A DNA stretch of 15,195 nt from Bacillota bacterium (GTDB lineage: Bacteria; Bacillota; Bacilli; Paenibacillales; Paenibacillaceae). The notes under the pieces are model-generated. The model saw only the letters and a program-made list of their open reading frames with translations, searched no databases and had not been told where the DNA came from. Shown piece by piece: positions 1 through 7,408 of the stretch; the first letter of the stretch is position 1; each line of letters opens with the position of its first letter. The position numbers and the translations under genes were made by a program. The stretch is from contig JAEWJS010000029.1 in assembly GCA_023386495.1 (NCBI GenBank), positions 1-15,195 on the forward strand, in the 5' to 3' direction.

Positions 1-201
1 ACGAACCGAATCGAGCAGCAGACGCGGCAGGTTACGGAGCAGACGAACCGAATCGAGCAGCAGACGCGGCAATTGACGGAGCAGACGAACCGTACCGTGC
101 AGCAAACGCAGCATGTGACGGAACAGACGAACCGTACTGTGCAGCAGACGCAGCATGTGACGGAGCAGACGAACCGTACCGTGCAGCAGACGCAGCACGT
201 G
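1..201 (+). repeat. 42-bp in-frame tandem repeat, 4.8 copies visible
   Basis: Units start at 34, 76, 118 and 160, each 42 bp long. A fifth, truncated unit covers 1-33, so the array continues left of the window. Each unit encodes 14 residues, TEQTNR(IE/TV)QQT(R/Q)(Q/H)(V/L). The first two visible units have the IEQQTRQ form and the last three the TVQQTQHV form. Within each class the units differ mainly by silent changes (caa/cag, gaa/gag, act/acc). Fourteen residues equal two heptads, with Thr or Val recurring at a/d-like positions. Confidence 0.95.
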
Positions 202-1287
202 TTCCGGCATAGACAGCTGACGATACAATCCCATCGGGACATGCAGCAGATTAGCCATACCGTTCGCGTGATGAACTTGATTACGCAGCAGAACAAGCAC
301 TTGATTCTGCGTTCGACGCTTGCGCGAGGGAAGCGAGGCATGATCGAGCCGGCGGATGCGGGTGCGGCGCTCACGAAGCCTGGTAATCTGCCTCAGGTTC
401 AGGCACAGGCTGCCGGGCGGCAGGGAGCAATCCGGGCAACCCGAACCAGCATGCTGCAGCCGCCGACGATGGCCAATCCGGCCGCGCGACTCGCTCATAC
501 GCAGGAATCTGCCAGCGGGCGAACCGCGAATGCGAGGCTGCAGACCGAACAGCTCAGGGCGCCTCAGCATCACGTGCATCGTCCGACGCAGCCGGCCGCC
601 GCTGCGGATCGCGTACAACTGGAGCAGCATGCGGTTCGAAACACCGTGCATGTCGCGAATCGACGGTTGATGGCGCAGGTGGTTCAAGAGACGACAGCAC
701 GCACGGTCCGTCAAGTGAGGCGGGAGATCGTGCGCCAGGAGCATGCGACGGTGCATGCGGTACAGCGGACGATCCAGGCGGAGGTGCAACGTACAGCAGC
801 GCCGATCGGCAGCAGCAGCCTTCGCCCGATTCGCGTCAGCCATCGCAGCATGCCGCTGACGCCGGCAAGGAGCGGCCCGGTACGCGCCTCTCGGACGTCA
901 AGCATCATAGGCAGCCAAGCGGCGTCAGCCATGAACGCTCCCCTGCAACCGGGAGCGGGACAGGAAGCTTCCGCTGCTGCGCCGCTCATCATGGCCCGGC
1001 AGCGCAGCGGGAAGGCCGCCCGCGCCGCCGAATCGGCCGTCTCGCGAGAGACGAAGCAGCCGCAAGCGATCCGGCTCGATGTAGCCGCGCGCCGGACCGC
1101 GAGCCCCGTCGTGAATGAGACGGTGATCGAGAGCTTGCAGCAGACGATTAAGACCGTCGAGCAGGAACTGAACCAAGCGAAAGCGCAATGGAAACAGCCG
1201 AGCATCGACATGAACCGGCTAGCCGACCAGATGTTCAAGGAATTCTCCCAGCGTCTTCGCCACGCGCAGCAGCGAAGAGGCATGTAG
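1..1287 (+). CDS. Gln/Arg-rich repeat protein of eCIS locus, 5' partial
   Basis: The reading frame is open from base 1 to the TAG at 1285-1287 (428 residues visible), so the start lies left of the window. A TTG at 73 falls inside a repeat unit and is not a credible start. The visible part opens with 14-residue repeats (TEQTNRxxQQTxxx, bases 1-201). A long segment rich in Gln, Arg, Ala, Thr and His follows, with very few hydrophobic or aromatic residues and no Cys that I can see. The end is a helical region with coiled-coil character (residues about 370-397, ETVIESLQQTIKTVEQEL) and a C-terminal motif IDMNRLADQM...RLRHAQQRRGM. As I recall, similar Leu-Ala-Asp...Arg-Arg-Gly endings occur in variable-length proteins just upstream of the LysM gene in other eCIS clusters. 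No catalytic motif is visible. A tape-measure, linker or scaffold role inside the tube is inferred from composition and position. It does not resemble the Afp14 tape-measure family as I know it. Confidence 0.75.
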   Translation, partial: TNRIEQQTRQVTEQTNRIEQQTRQLTEQTNRTVQQTQHVTEQTNRTVQQTQHVTEQTNRTVQQTQHVFRHRQLTIQSHRDMQQISHTVRVMNLITQQNKHLILRSTLARGKRGMIEPADAGAALTKPGNLPQVQAQAAGRQGAIRATRTSMLQPPTMANPAARLAHTQESASGRTANARLQTEQLRAPQHHVHRPTQPAAAADRVQLEQHAVRNTVHVANRRLMAQVVQETTARTVRQVRREIVRQEHATVHAVQRTIQAEVQRTAAPIGSSSLRPIRVSHRSMPLTPARSGPVRASRTSSIIGSQAASAMNAPLQPGAGQEASAAAPLIMARQRSGKAARAAESAVSRETKQPQAIRLDVAARRTASPVVNETVIESLQQTIKTVEQELNQAKAQWKQPSIDMNRLADQMFKEFSQRLRHAQQRRGM

Positions 1288-1328
1288 CTATAACGCAGCT
1301 GACGGATCAAGAACCGAGGTGAGCAAGC

Positions 1329-1958
1329 ATGGCATTGAAAAAAGCAATGATTCTCGTCCATCGCGGACCCGTGACCGATCGCGTCGATGTCCTGTTCAAT
1401 CCGAACGAGTACGCGCTCGAATCGTCCAACCAGTACGCCTGGCATACGATTCCCGGGTTGAATCAGCCGATTGCGCAATTCGTGAGCGGCGAGGCGACGA
1501 CGCTGTCCATGGATCTGTTCTTCGATACCTATGAGGCAGGCAAGGACGTGCGTACCCACACGTCCAAGATTACGGGGCTGCTGGACGTCGACAAAGACCT
1601 GCATGCGCCGCCGATGTGCAAGTTCGTCTGGGGGACGCTGCAGTTCAAGGGCGTCGTCGAGAAAGTATCCCAGAAATATACGATGTTCCTCGAGACCGGC
1701 GTGCCGGTCCGGGCAACGCTCAGCGTCACGTTCAAGGCGCTGCAGAGCATCAAGGACCAATTCAAGCATATCCCTCGCCAATCCGCTGACCGCACGAAGC
1801 AGCGCACCATCAAGCAAGGCGATCAATTATGGCAGATCGCGGCTGAGGAATACGAAGACCCGGGCCTATGGAGAGAGATCGCGCGCGCGAACGCGATCGC
1901 GAATCCGAAGCGGCTGGAGCCGGGTACCGTGATCCGCATTCCGCGATTGTACGGATAA
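1329..1958 (+). CDS. LysM-containing CIS tube/baseplate adaptor protein (Afp7/Pvc7-like)
   Basis: This 209-residue protein has the layout of the eCIS Afp7 family. An N-terminal tube-type beta domain (residues about 1-150; landmarks FNPNEYALE near the start and the FLETGVPVRATLSVTFKAL stretch near 130) is followed by a C-terminal LysM domain (about 159-207; IKQGDQLWQIA...NP..LEPGTVIRIP). In known particles this protein joins the inner tube to the baseplate hub, and its LysM part packs against baseplate proteins rather than acting as a free wall-binding enzyme. The start ATG is preceded by GAGGTGAG at 1316-1323 with good spacing. The protein lies directly upstream of the hub and spike genes, the usual order. 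The family call is firm; the exact contacts are inferred by homology. Confidence 0.93.
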   Translation: MALKKAMILVHRGPVTDRVDVLFNPNEYALESSNQYAWHTIPGLNQPIAQFVSGEATTLSMDLFFDTYEAGKDVRTHTSKITGLLDVDKDLHAPPMCKFVWGTLQFKGVVEKVSQKYTMFLETGVPVRATLSVTFKALQSIKDQFKHIPRQSADRTKQRTIKQGDQLWQIAAEEYEDPGLWREIARANAIANPKRLEPGTVIRIPRLYG

Positions 1959-1976
1959 GGGGCGTGCGCAATCGAC

Positions 1977-3077
1977 ATGTCCAACTTGAAATTAGGCACG
2001 GACAAGCATTCTTTTGACGAGCTGGAAAAAAAGTACCGCAACTTCATCGCGCCGGCCTTCAAGCTGCTCATCAATAACAAGGACGCGGTAAGAGAAGGAA
2101 TGGCGATCACGGAATTATCCGTCGAGACGACGTCGTCGGAGGAGTCCGATTCGGTGTCCTTCACCGTTAGCAATGCCTACAATCCGGTTACGCGGGATTT
2201 CGGCTGGCTGGACCAGCTCCTCGTGCTCGGCAAGACGCTGGAGATTCAGATGGGCTATACGGATCGGCTGTCTCCGGTCTTCTTCGGCTACATCACGGCG
2301 GTGAACATCCAATTTCCGAAGGGCGGTACGCCGCAATTGACCGTGACGGGCATGGACCTCAGCTTCAAGATGATGCGCGGCCGTGCCTCGAAGTCTTGGG
2401 CGAATAAGAAGGTGTCGGATATCGTCAAGGAGATCGGTCAGCGCTACGGCGTGAACAGCTTCATCATCGACGCGACGCCGAAGCAGCTGCCGAACTTCCC
2501 GCAAGAGCCCGGCAATGACTATCAGTTCCTGCAGGCGCTTGCGCAGACGATGAACTATGAATTTTTTATCGTCGGCAAGACGCTGTACTTCCGCAAGAAG
2601 AACAAGAGCAAATCGCCGCTCATGACACTGTCTTGGGGCAAGCATCTGATGAGCTTCAACGTTGAGCAGAACATCGCCGACCAAGTGACGAAGGTCGTCG
2701 TAAGAAGCTGGGATGCCAAGACGCAGAAGGTGATCGAGGCGACGTCGCAGACCGTGAACAAGATCGGCACGAACGCGAAGACCGGCGCGGATCTGCTGAA
2801 GACGCTCGGCGACTTCGAAGAGAATCTGTACGTGAATGCCGAGGACGCTCAGGATGCGAAGGCCAAGGCAGACGCCGCCATGAACGAGCGTGCCTTGAAG
2901 CTGGTGACGGGCGACGCCGAGTGCATCGGCCTGCCGGAAATTCGCGCCGGACGCTATATTACGCTGGACGGGCTCGGCAAGCGGTTGAACCAGCCTTACT
3001 ATATCGTGAGCGCGACGCACACGATCGACGAATCGGGCTATGTCACGCAATTCAAAGTGCAAGGAAATGCGGTGTAG
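1977..3077 (+). CDS. Baseplate hub protein, gp27/late-control-D type (VgrG/Pvc8 family N-terminal half)
   Basis: The 366-residue protein reads as the hub half of a VgrG/Afp8 protein (phage late control gene D, gp27-like). Landmarks are PAFKLLINN near the start, ITELSVETTSSEESDSVSFTV, the GKTLEIQMGYTD...VFFGYITAV segment (about residues 85-105), a VTGMDLSFKMMRG turn, SVS-like helix AWANKKVSDIV replaced here by SWANKKVSDIVKEIGQRYG (about 140-158), DYQFLQALAQTMNYEFFIVGKTLYFR (split here by short loops), and a C-terminal barrel strand set ending YYIVSATHTIDESGYVTQFKVQG. It would form the trimeric ring between tube and spike. The ATG has only a distant AAGGGG (1957-1962, 14 bases away) overlapping the previous stop, so translation may depend partly on coupling. 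Unlike Afp8 it lacks the OB-fold and needle, which are in the next gene. Confidence 0.92.
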   Translation: MSNLKLGTDKHSFDELEKKYRNFIAPAFKLLINNKDAVREGMAITELSVETTSSEESDSVSFTVSNAYNPVTRDFGWLDQLLVLGKTLEIQMGYTDRLSPVFFGYITAVNIQFPKGGTPQLTVTGMDLSFKMMRGRASKSWANKKVSDIVKEIGQRYGVNSFIIDATPKQLPNFPQEPGNDYQFLQALAQTMNYEFFIVGKTLYFRKKNKSKSPLMTLSWGKHLMSFNVEQNIADQVTKVVVRSWDAKTQKVIEATSQTVNKIGTNAKTGADLLKTLGDFEENLYVNAEDAQDAKAKADAAMNERALKLVTGDAECIGLPEIRAGRYITLDGLGKRLNQPYYIVSATHTIDESGYVTQFKVQGNAV

Positions 3078-3079
3078 AG

Positions 3080-3805
3080 ATGAGTGAACTATTCGATTCG
3101 CTGAACAAGATGAACGATAAGATGATGGGGCTCGTGAACGGCGTTTATATCGGCATCGTCACCGACCATAACGATCCGGAGAACCTCGGGCGGATCAAGG
3201 TGAAGATCCCGATTCTCGACAACGAGAATGCGCTCGATTGGGCCAGGATGGCGACGATGATGACCGGCAAGGCGCGCGGCACGCTGTTCCTGCCGGAAGT
3301 CGGCGACGAGGTCGTCGTGGCGTTCCAGATGGGCGACATTCGCCAGCCGATCATCGTAGGCGCGCTCTGGAATAAGAAGGATGCTCCCCCGCCGGGTAAG
3401 GACGATAAGAACAATATCCGCAAAATCACGTCGCGCGCCGGTCACGAGATCATTTTCGACGATACGAACGGCGACGGCAAGGTGACGGTCAAGACGAAGG
3501 AAGGCCACAAGTTAGAGATGCTCGAGAAGACGGATACGATCAAGCTACAGGAGAAGAGCGGCCAGAACATCGTCACGATCAAGGGTGGTTCCAGCGGTGA
3601 AGTCGAGATCAAGAGCGGCGTTACGAAGATCGTGATCAACAGCAAGGGCGACGCCAGCATCGAGAGCACGAAGTCCATCAAGCTGAAGTCGACGCAAATC
3701 GCGATCGAGGCGAATGCGACGCTTGATCTGAAGGCGTCTGCCGCGCTTAATCTGAAGTCGGACGGCATCGTTACCGTGAAAGGCTCGATCGTCAAGATCA
3801 ACTGA
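3080..3805 (+). CDS. Spike protein, gpV/gp5-like OB-fold with beta-needle (Afp8 C-terminal half)
   Basis: I place the start at ATG 3080, two bases after the stop of the hub gene, giving 241 residues. The frame is open back to 2921, but that part lies inside the hub gene and reads as out-of-frame translation. Residues about 18-100 are an OB-fold of the phage baseplate V/gp5 type: GVYIGIVTDHNDPENLGRIKV, then LPEVGDEVVVAFQMGD and PIIVGALWN. From about residue 113 the protein is a repetitive, alternating beta sequence (VTIKGGSSGEVEIKSGVTK..., IESTKSIKLKST..., LDLKASAALNLKSDG) typical of the triple-stranded beta-helix needle. It would form the trimeric membrane-piercing spike on the hub. The closest Shine-Dalgarno-like sequence (AAGGA, 3061-3065) is about 14 bases away and inside the hub gene, which suggests coupled translation and equal hub:spike production. 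No lysozyme domain is present. Confidence 0.93.
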   Translation: MSELFDSLNKMNDKMMGLVNGVYIGIVTDHNDPENLGRIKVKIPILDNENALDWARMATMMTGKARGTLFLPEVGDEVVVAFQMGDIRQPIIVGALWNKKDAPPPGKDDKNNIRKITSRAGHEIIFDDTNGDGKVTVKTKEGHKLEMLEKTDTIKLQEKSGQNIVTIKGGSSGEVEIKSGVTKIVINSKGDASIESTKSIKLKSTQIAIEANATLDLKASAALNLKSDGIVTVKGSIVKIN

Positions 3806-3833
3806 CGCGAGAGAGCTTCAGGAGGATTGTTCT

Positions 3834-4235
3834 ATGTCAAAAGAGTTCATGGGTAGAGGCTGGAAGTTCCCGATCGAGGTGGACAGCGCGACGGGACGGA
3901 TCAAGCAGACGGCGTACGAGGACGATATCGCGGAGGCGATCCGGATCATCATCTGGACCGATAAGGGCGAGAGGCTGATGCGGCCTGATTTTGGCTGCGG
4001 CATCGAACGGTACCTCTTCGAGGGGAACGACGATACGACGCTGCATCTGATCGAAGCGGAGATCATGGACGCGATCCGCATGTGGGAGCCCCGCGTGCAT
4101 GAGGTCGAGGTCCGGGTGGAGCGCGACGCCGCGAACGCGGAGAAGCTGCTGATTCATGTGCAATATGCGGTGCGAACGACCAACAACTTGTTCAATCAGG
4201 TGTATCCTTTCTATCTCTATGAGGGATCAAATTAA
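3834..4235 (+). CDS. gp25-like baseplate wedge protein (GPW/gp25 family, Afp9-like)
   Basis: This 133-residue protein matches the gp25/GpW family in length and in its landmarks. They are GWKFPIEVD near the start, the EDDIAEAIRIIIWTDKGERL helix-turn (about residues 30-48), MRPDFGCGIERYLFE, and the family's Glu-Pro-Arg core motif at residues 85-87 (WEPRV). In T4, T6SS (TssE) and eCIS this protein links wedge proteins to the base of the sheath and primes sheath polymerisation. The ATG has a perfect AGGAGG at 3820-3825, the strongest ribosome binding site near the hub genes. The gene follows the spike gene and precedes the baseplate-J genes. In Afp/PVC clusters a small PAAR tip gene (Afp10) usually sits at this point; none is present here. 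Confidence 0.95.
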   Translation: MSKEFMGRGWKFPIEVDSATGRIKQTAYEDDIAEAIRIIIWTDKGERLMRPDFGCGIERYLFEGNDDTTLHLIEAEIMDAIRMWEPRVHEVEVRVERDAANAEKLLIHVQYAVRTTNNLFNQVYPFYLYEGSN

Positions 4236-4253
4236 TCTATCGGAGCGAGACAC

Positions 4254-7200
4254 ATGGCCATCCATAGCAAGGGCGTGGGTCCACGATACCATTCCCCCAC
4301 GATTGACGACAGAAACAAGGCAGAGCTAATCGAAGAATTGAAGCGGATGGCGCCGTTCTATACGCCGGAATGGCGCTTTCGTCCCGAGGAGGATCCGGAT
4401 CCCGGCACGGCACTGGCGCTCTTGTTCGCGCATCTCTTGGAGGGCAATATCCACCGCCTGAACCAGGTGCCGTACAAGAGTCTGCTGACGTTCCTGAACC
4501 GGTTCCACGTCGAGCTTGCGGAAGCGCGTCCCGCGCTTGCGCAGGTGACGTTCCAGCTGACGGAAGGGACGCCGGAGCCGGTATTCGTCGATAAGGGGAC
4601 GCAGCTGGCTGCGGCCGTTCCCGGCGAACCGGAACCGGTTCTGTTCGAGACCGCGCAGCCGATTCTTCTGACGACTGCCAGGTTGACCGATATGCTGTCG
4701 ATCAGCCCGAAGCTGGATCGCATCGTGCGGATCGCGTCTGCAACGAGCATGTCCGAGTTGGCCGGAGAAGGGCGCGGTACGGCGCTGTTCGGGATGGAAG
4801 GGGACAATCTGCAGGAGCATGCGATGTACATTCAGCATGATGACCTGCTCCTGCTGCATCACCCGGCGTACCTGGAGTTCACGCTGTTCAACTCGCAGAA
4901 CGAGCACGCGCTCTTGGAGACGACGGCGCTGCTGTCCGATCCGGACAGGGTGCAGTGGGAATATGCCAGCTCCGGCGAATGGCTGGCTTTCGACCGGGTG
5001 TACGGCCACGGCGCGCACATTCGGCTGGTCAAGCTGAAGAAGCGCAGCATAGACAGGCAGACCTACAACGGCATTGAGGGGCATTGGATCCGCTGCCGGG
5101 CCATCTCGCTCGAAGAGCGGGCGGGCGAAACGTCGCTGGCCAAGGTGCAATTCGACCGGATTCTCATGAAGAGCGAGTATGCAGCCGCTAGAGACGAGGA
5201 CGGCATTGTGCCGGACCGGCTCTATTACAACGATATTCAAGTGGATGCCGAGGAGGAGGAGGGCTGCCAGCCGTTCGGCGACTTCTTCGCGCAGTTCGGC
5301 CTATTCTACCTGGCGACCGAGGAAGCGCTGACGAAGAAGGGGGCCGACATTACGCTGCGGTTCGATCTGTCGTTCCGGCAGCACCGCCTGCTCCCGGACC
5401 GGCCGCCGCAGATCAATTGGAAGCCGATCATGAAGCGGCACGAAATCGACAAGACGGACATCCCCGATCCCGTGACGATCGAGAATGTGCTGTGGGAATA
5501 TTGGAACGGCAGCGCGTGGGTCAAGCTTCCGGTCGACGCGAGCGCGCAGACGATGTTCAGCGTGCCGTGGGAAGGGACCGAGACGCGCACGATCACGTTC
5601 AGATGTCCGGAGGACCTGCAGCAGATCTTCGTGAACGGAGAAGCGAATTACTGGATACGCGGACGAATCGCCAAGATTAACAATGCGTATTCGCCGAACG
5701 CGATCTATTACTCGCCAGTCATGCAAGCGATGCGCATTCGATTCGGCTACCCCCGGCCGGTGCTTGCGCCTCAGCGATTGTTCATCTTGAATCATCTCAA
5801 TCTGCAGGAGCGCTCGAACGAGGTGCGGACAGGCGGCGTCGCGATCCGTCCGTTCACCGTGCTGGAGGGCCGCTACCCGTCCGTGTGGTTCGGGTTCGAC
5901 AGTCCGCCCGAACGCGGGCCGATCAATCTGTACTTGACGCTGAAACAGCGGAAGGTGACGGCCTCCGACGTTCCGCTCATGGAGTGGGAGTATCTCCGGC
6001 AGACAGGCGGCGAAGCGGTATGGTCTCCGCTCACCGCGTTCGACGATACGAACGGCTTGACGCGAAGCGGCGATGTCCGCTTCATCGGGCCGCAGGATTA
6101 CGCGCTGACCGAGCATTACGGCATCCGCCGCTGCTGGATCCGTGCCGTGAACCGGGACGGCAGGTATGACCGCGAGGGGGAGTCGACGAACGTTCCGAGG
6201 CTGCTGCATATTGCCTTGAACACGACGCTCGCAGTCCAGCAGAAGACGATTCGCGGCGAGCTGCCGCAGCGCGTGGAGGTCTATGACACGGGAGACGATC
6301 ACAGCGGCGAGTATTATACGCTGGCCGAGGCGCCTGTCCTGGCCGAAGAGGTCTGGGTCGACGAGACGGATACGCTGTCCAAGGAAGAGCTGAAACGGCT
6401 GCAGGCCGGCGGAGCCGAGGTAGAAGTGATCCGCGATTCCGAGGACGACGTCATGCGCGTATGGGTCCGCTATGAAGCGGTCGAGCAATTCCTGCGCTCA
6501 GGGCCGGATGACCGCCATTACGTCATCGACCGCGCGGCAGGAAGACTGTCGTTCGGCAACGGGCTTGCGGGCAGGAGACCGGTCCGATCGGGCGAAGACG
6601 CCGTGCGCGTGACTTATCAAGCAGGCGGCGGCGTTCGCGGCAATGTTCCGGCCGGGACCCTCACGATGCTGCAGGATTCCATCGCCTTCGTGGACAGCGT
6701 GAGCAACAGCTTCCCGGCGGCAGGCGGCTGCGATGCCGGCACGGTAGACGAGGCTGTCGTTCGCGGGCCGAAGCTGTTCCAGCATCGGAACCGCGCGGTT
6801 ACGGCGGAGGATTACGAGTGGCTGACCCGCGGCTCGCACCCGAACGTCGCGAAGGTGAGATGCCTGCCGAATCTGAACGTTAAACTGGAGAAGGATCCTG
6901 GCGCGCTGACGATCGTCGTGCTGCCGAAATCCGGCATCGGAAGCGGCGCGCACTTCCAGGAGCTGAAACGGACGATCGAGGCGAAGCTGCTTGCGAAGTC
7001 GGTCTCCGTGCTCGCGTTCCCAGGAAGTGTGCAGGTTATGGAGCCGGCCATGCTCGAGATCGGCGTGCAGGCAACGGTGTGGGTGCGGAGCATGGATGAC
7101 GCGGTTCCCGTCGAACGGGAACTGCTGCGCAAGCTGGATGATTATTTGGACCCGCTCACCGGGAATGCGGACGGGCTAGGCTGGGGAATCGGCCAAGTCG

Positions 7201-7391
7201 TGCATCACTCGATGTTCTATGCCCTGCTCAAGTCGGTCGGTCCGGTCATCCATGTGCCTCGTCTCGCATTGGACGTCTGCAAGGTCGAGAACGGCGATCG
7301 GATCGACTGGAATCCCGCTAGGCTGTCCGAGGTCCCGCACGGCGTCGTCACGCGCGGCCGTCATCGCATTAACGTGGAAGTCCAGAAGTAG
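4254..7391 (+). CDS. Large baseplate wedge protein, gp6/baseplate-J-like (Afp11-like)
   Basis: At 1045 residues this is the largest gene in the window. The N-terminal part (about 15-90) has the pattern YTPEWRF...EDPDPGTALALLFAHLLE...LTFLNRF, shared with the next gene product and typical of putative eCIS baseplate assembly proteins. A long beta-rich middle (about 130-750) contains repeated 'W-E-Y-W/L' strands such as ENVLWEYWNGSAWVKLP and MEWEYLRQTGGEAVWSPL. The C-terminal third carries the baseplate-J core: RLSFGNGLAGRRP (about 765), VTYQAGGGVRGNVPAGTL, DSVSNSFPAAGG, and HRNRAVTAEDYEWLTRG (about 843-858). It would form the wedge dimers that ring the hub. The ATG has GGAGCGAG at 4242-4249. The length is larger than phage gpJ but in the range I expect for eCIS Afp11-type proteins. 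The middle region's exact fold is not determined from sequence alone. Confidence 0.92.
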   Translation: MAIHSKGVGPRYHSPTIDDRNKAELIEELKRMAPFYTPEWRFRPEEDPDPGTALALLFAHLLEGNIHRLNQVPYKSLLTFLNRFHVELAEARPALAQVTFQLTEGTPEPVFVDKGTQLAAAVPGEPEPVLFETAQPILLTTARLTDMLSISPKLDRIVRIASATSMSELAGEGRGTALFGMEGDNLQEHAMYIQHDDLLLLHHPAYLEFTLFNSQNEHALLETTALLSDPDRVQWEYASSGEWLAFDRVYGHGAHIRLVKLKKRSIDRQTYNGIEGHWIRCRAISLEERAGETSLAKVQFDRILMKSEYAAARDEDGIVPDRLYYNDIQVDAEEEEGCQPFGDFFAQFGLFYLATEEALTKKGADITLRFDLSFRQHRLLPDRPPQINWKPIMKRHEIDKTDIPDPVTIENVLWEYWNGSAWVKLPVDASAQTMFSVPWEGTETRTITFRCPEDLQQIFVNGEANYWIRGRIAKINNAYSPNAIYYSPVMQAMRIRFGYPRPVLAPQRLFILNHLNLQERSNEVRTGGVAIRPFTVLEGRYPSVWFGFDSPPERGPINLYLTLKQRKVTASDVPLMEWEYLRQTGGEAVWSPLTAFDDTNGLTRSGDVRFIGPQDYALTEHYGIRRCWIRAVNRDGRYDREGESTNVPRLLHIALNTTLAVQQKTIRGELPQRVEVYDTGDDHSGEYYTLAEAPVLAEEVWVDETDTLSKEELKRLQAGGAEVEVIRDSEDDVMRVWVRYEAVEQFLRSGPDDRHYVIDRAAGRLSFGNGLAGRRPVRSGEDAVRVTYQAGGGVRGNVPAGTLTMLQDSIAFVDSVSNSFPAAGGCDAGTVDEAVVRGPKLFQHRNRAVTAEDYEWLTRGSHPNVAKVRCLPNLNVKLEKDPGALTIVVLPKSGIGSGAHFQELKRTIEAKLLAKSVSVLAFPGSVQVMEPAMLEIGVQATVWVRSMDDAVPVERELLRKLDDYLDPLTGNADGLGWGIGQVVHHSMFYALLKSVGPVIHVPRLALDVCKVENGDRIDWNPARLSEVPHGVVTRGRHRINVEVQK

Positions 7392-7408
7392 ACGGGAGGA
7401 GAACCGCA

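Noticed and set aside
73..75. TTG as the start codon of the repeat protein
   Set aside because: The frame and the repeat both continue to base 1, and there is no ribosome binding site before it. The true start is outside the window.
1..201. Possible CRISPR array from the regular 42-bp repeats
   Set aside because: The units are contiguous with no spacers and stay in one open reading frame, so this is a coding tandem repeat.
711..1826. 371-codon open frame on the minus strand
   Set aside because: It lies opposite two well-supported plus-strand genes and their gap. The long frame follows from GC-rich codon bias; it has no ribosome binding site and no recognisable protein pattern.
2921..3079. 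N-terminal extension of the spike protein by 53 residues
   Set aside because: The stretch lies within the hub gene in another frame, reads as unstructured Arg-rich protein, and the family's usual start matches ATG 3080.
5301..6488. 395-codon open frame on the minus strand
   Set aside because: It is entirely antisense to the 1045-aa baseplate gene, its composition is Arg/Leu/Pro-rich as expected of a shadow frame, and it has no family resemblance.
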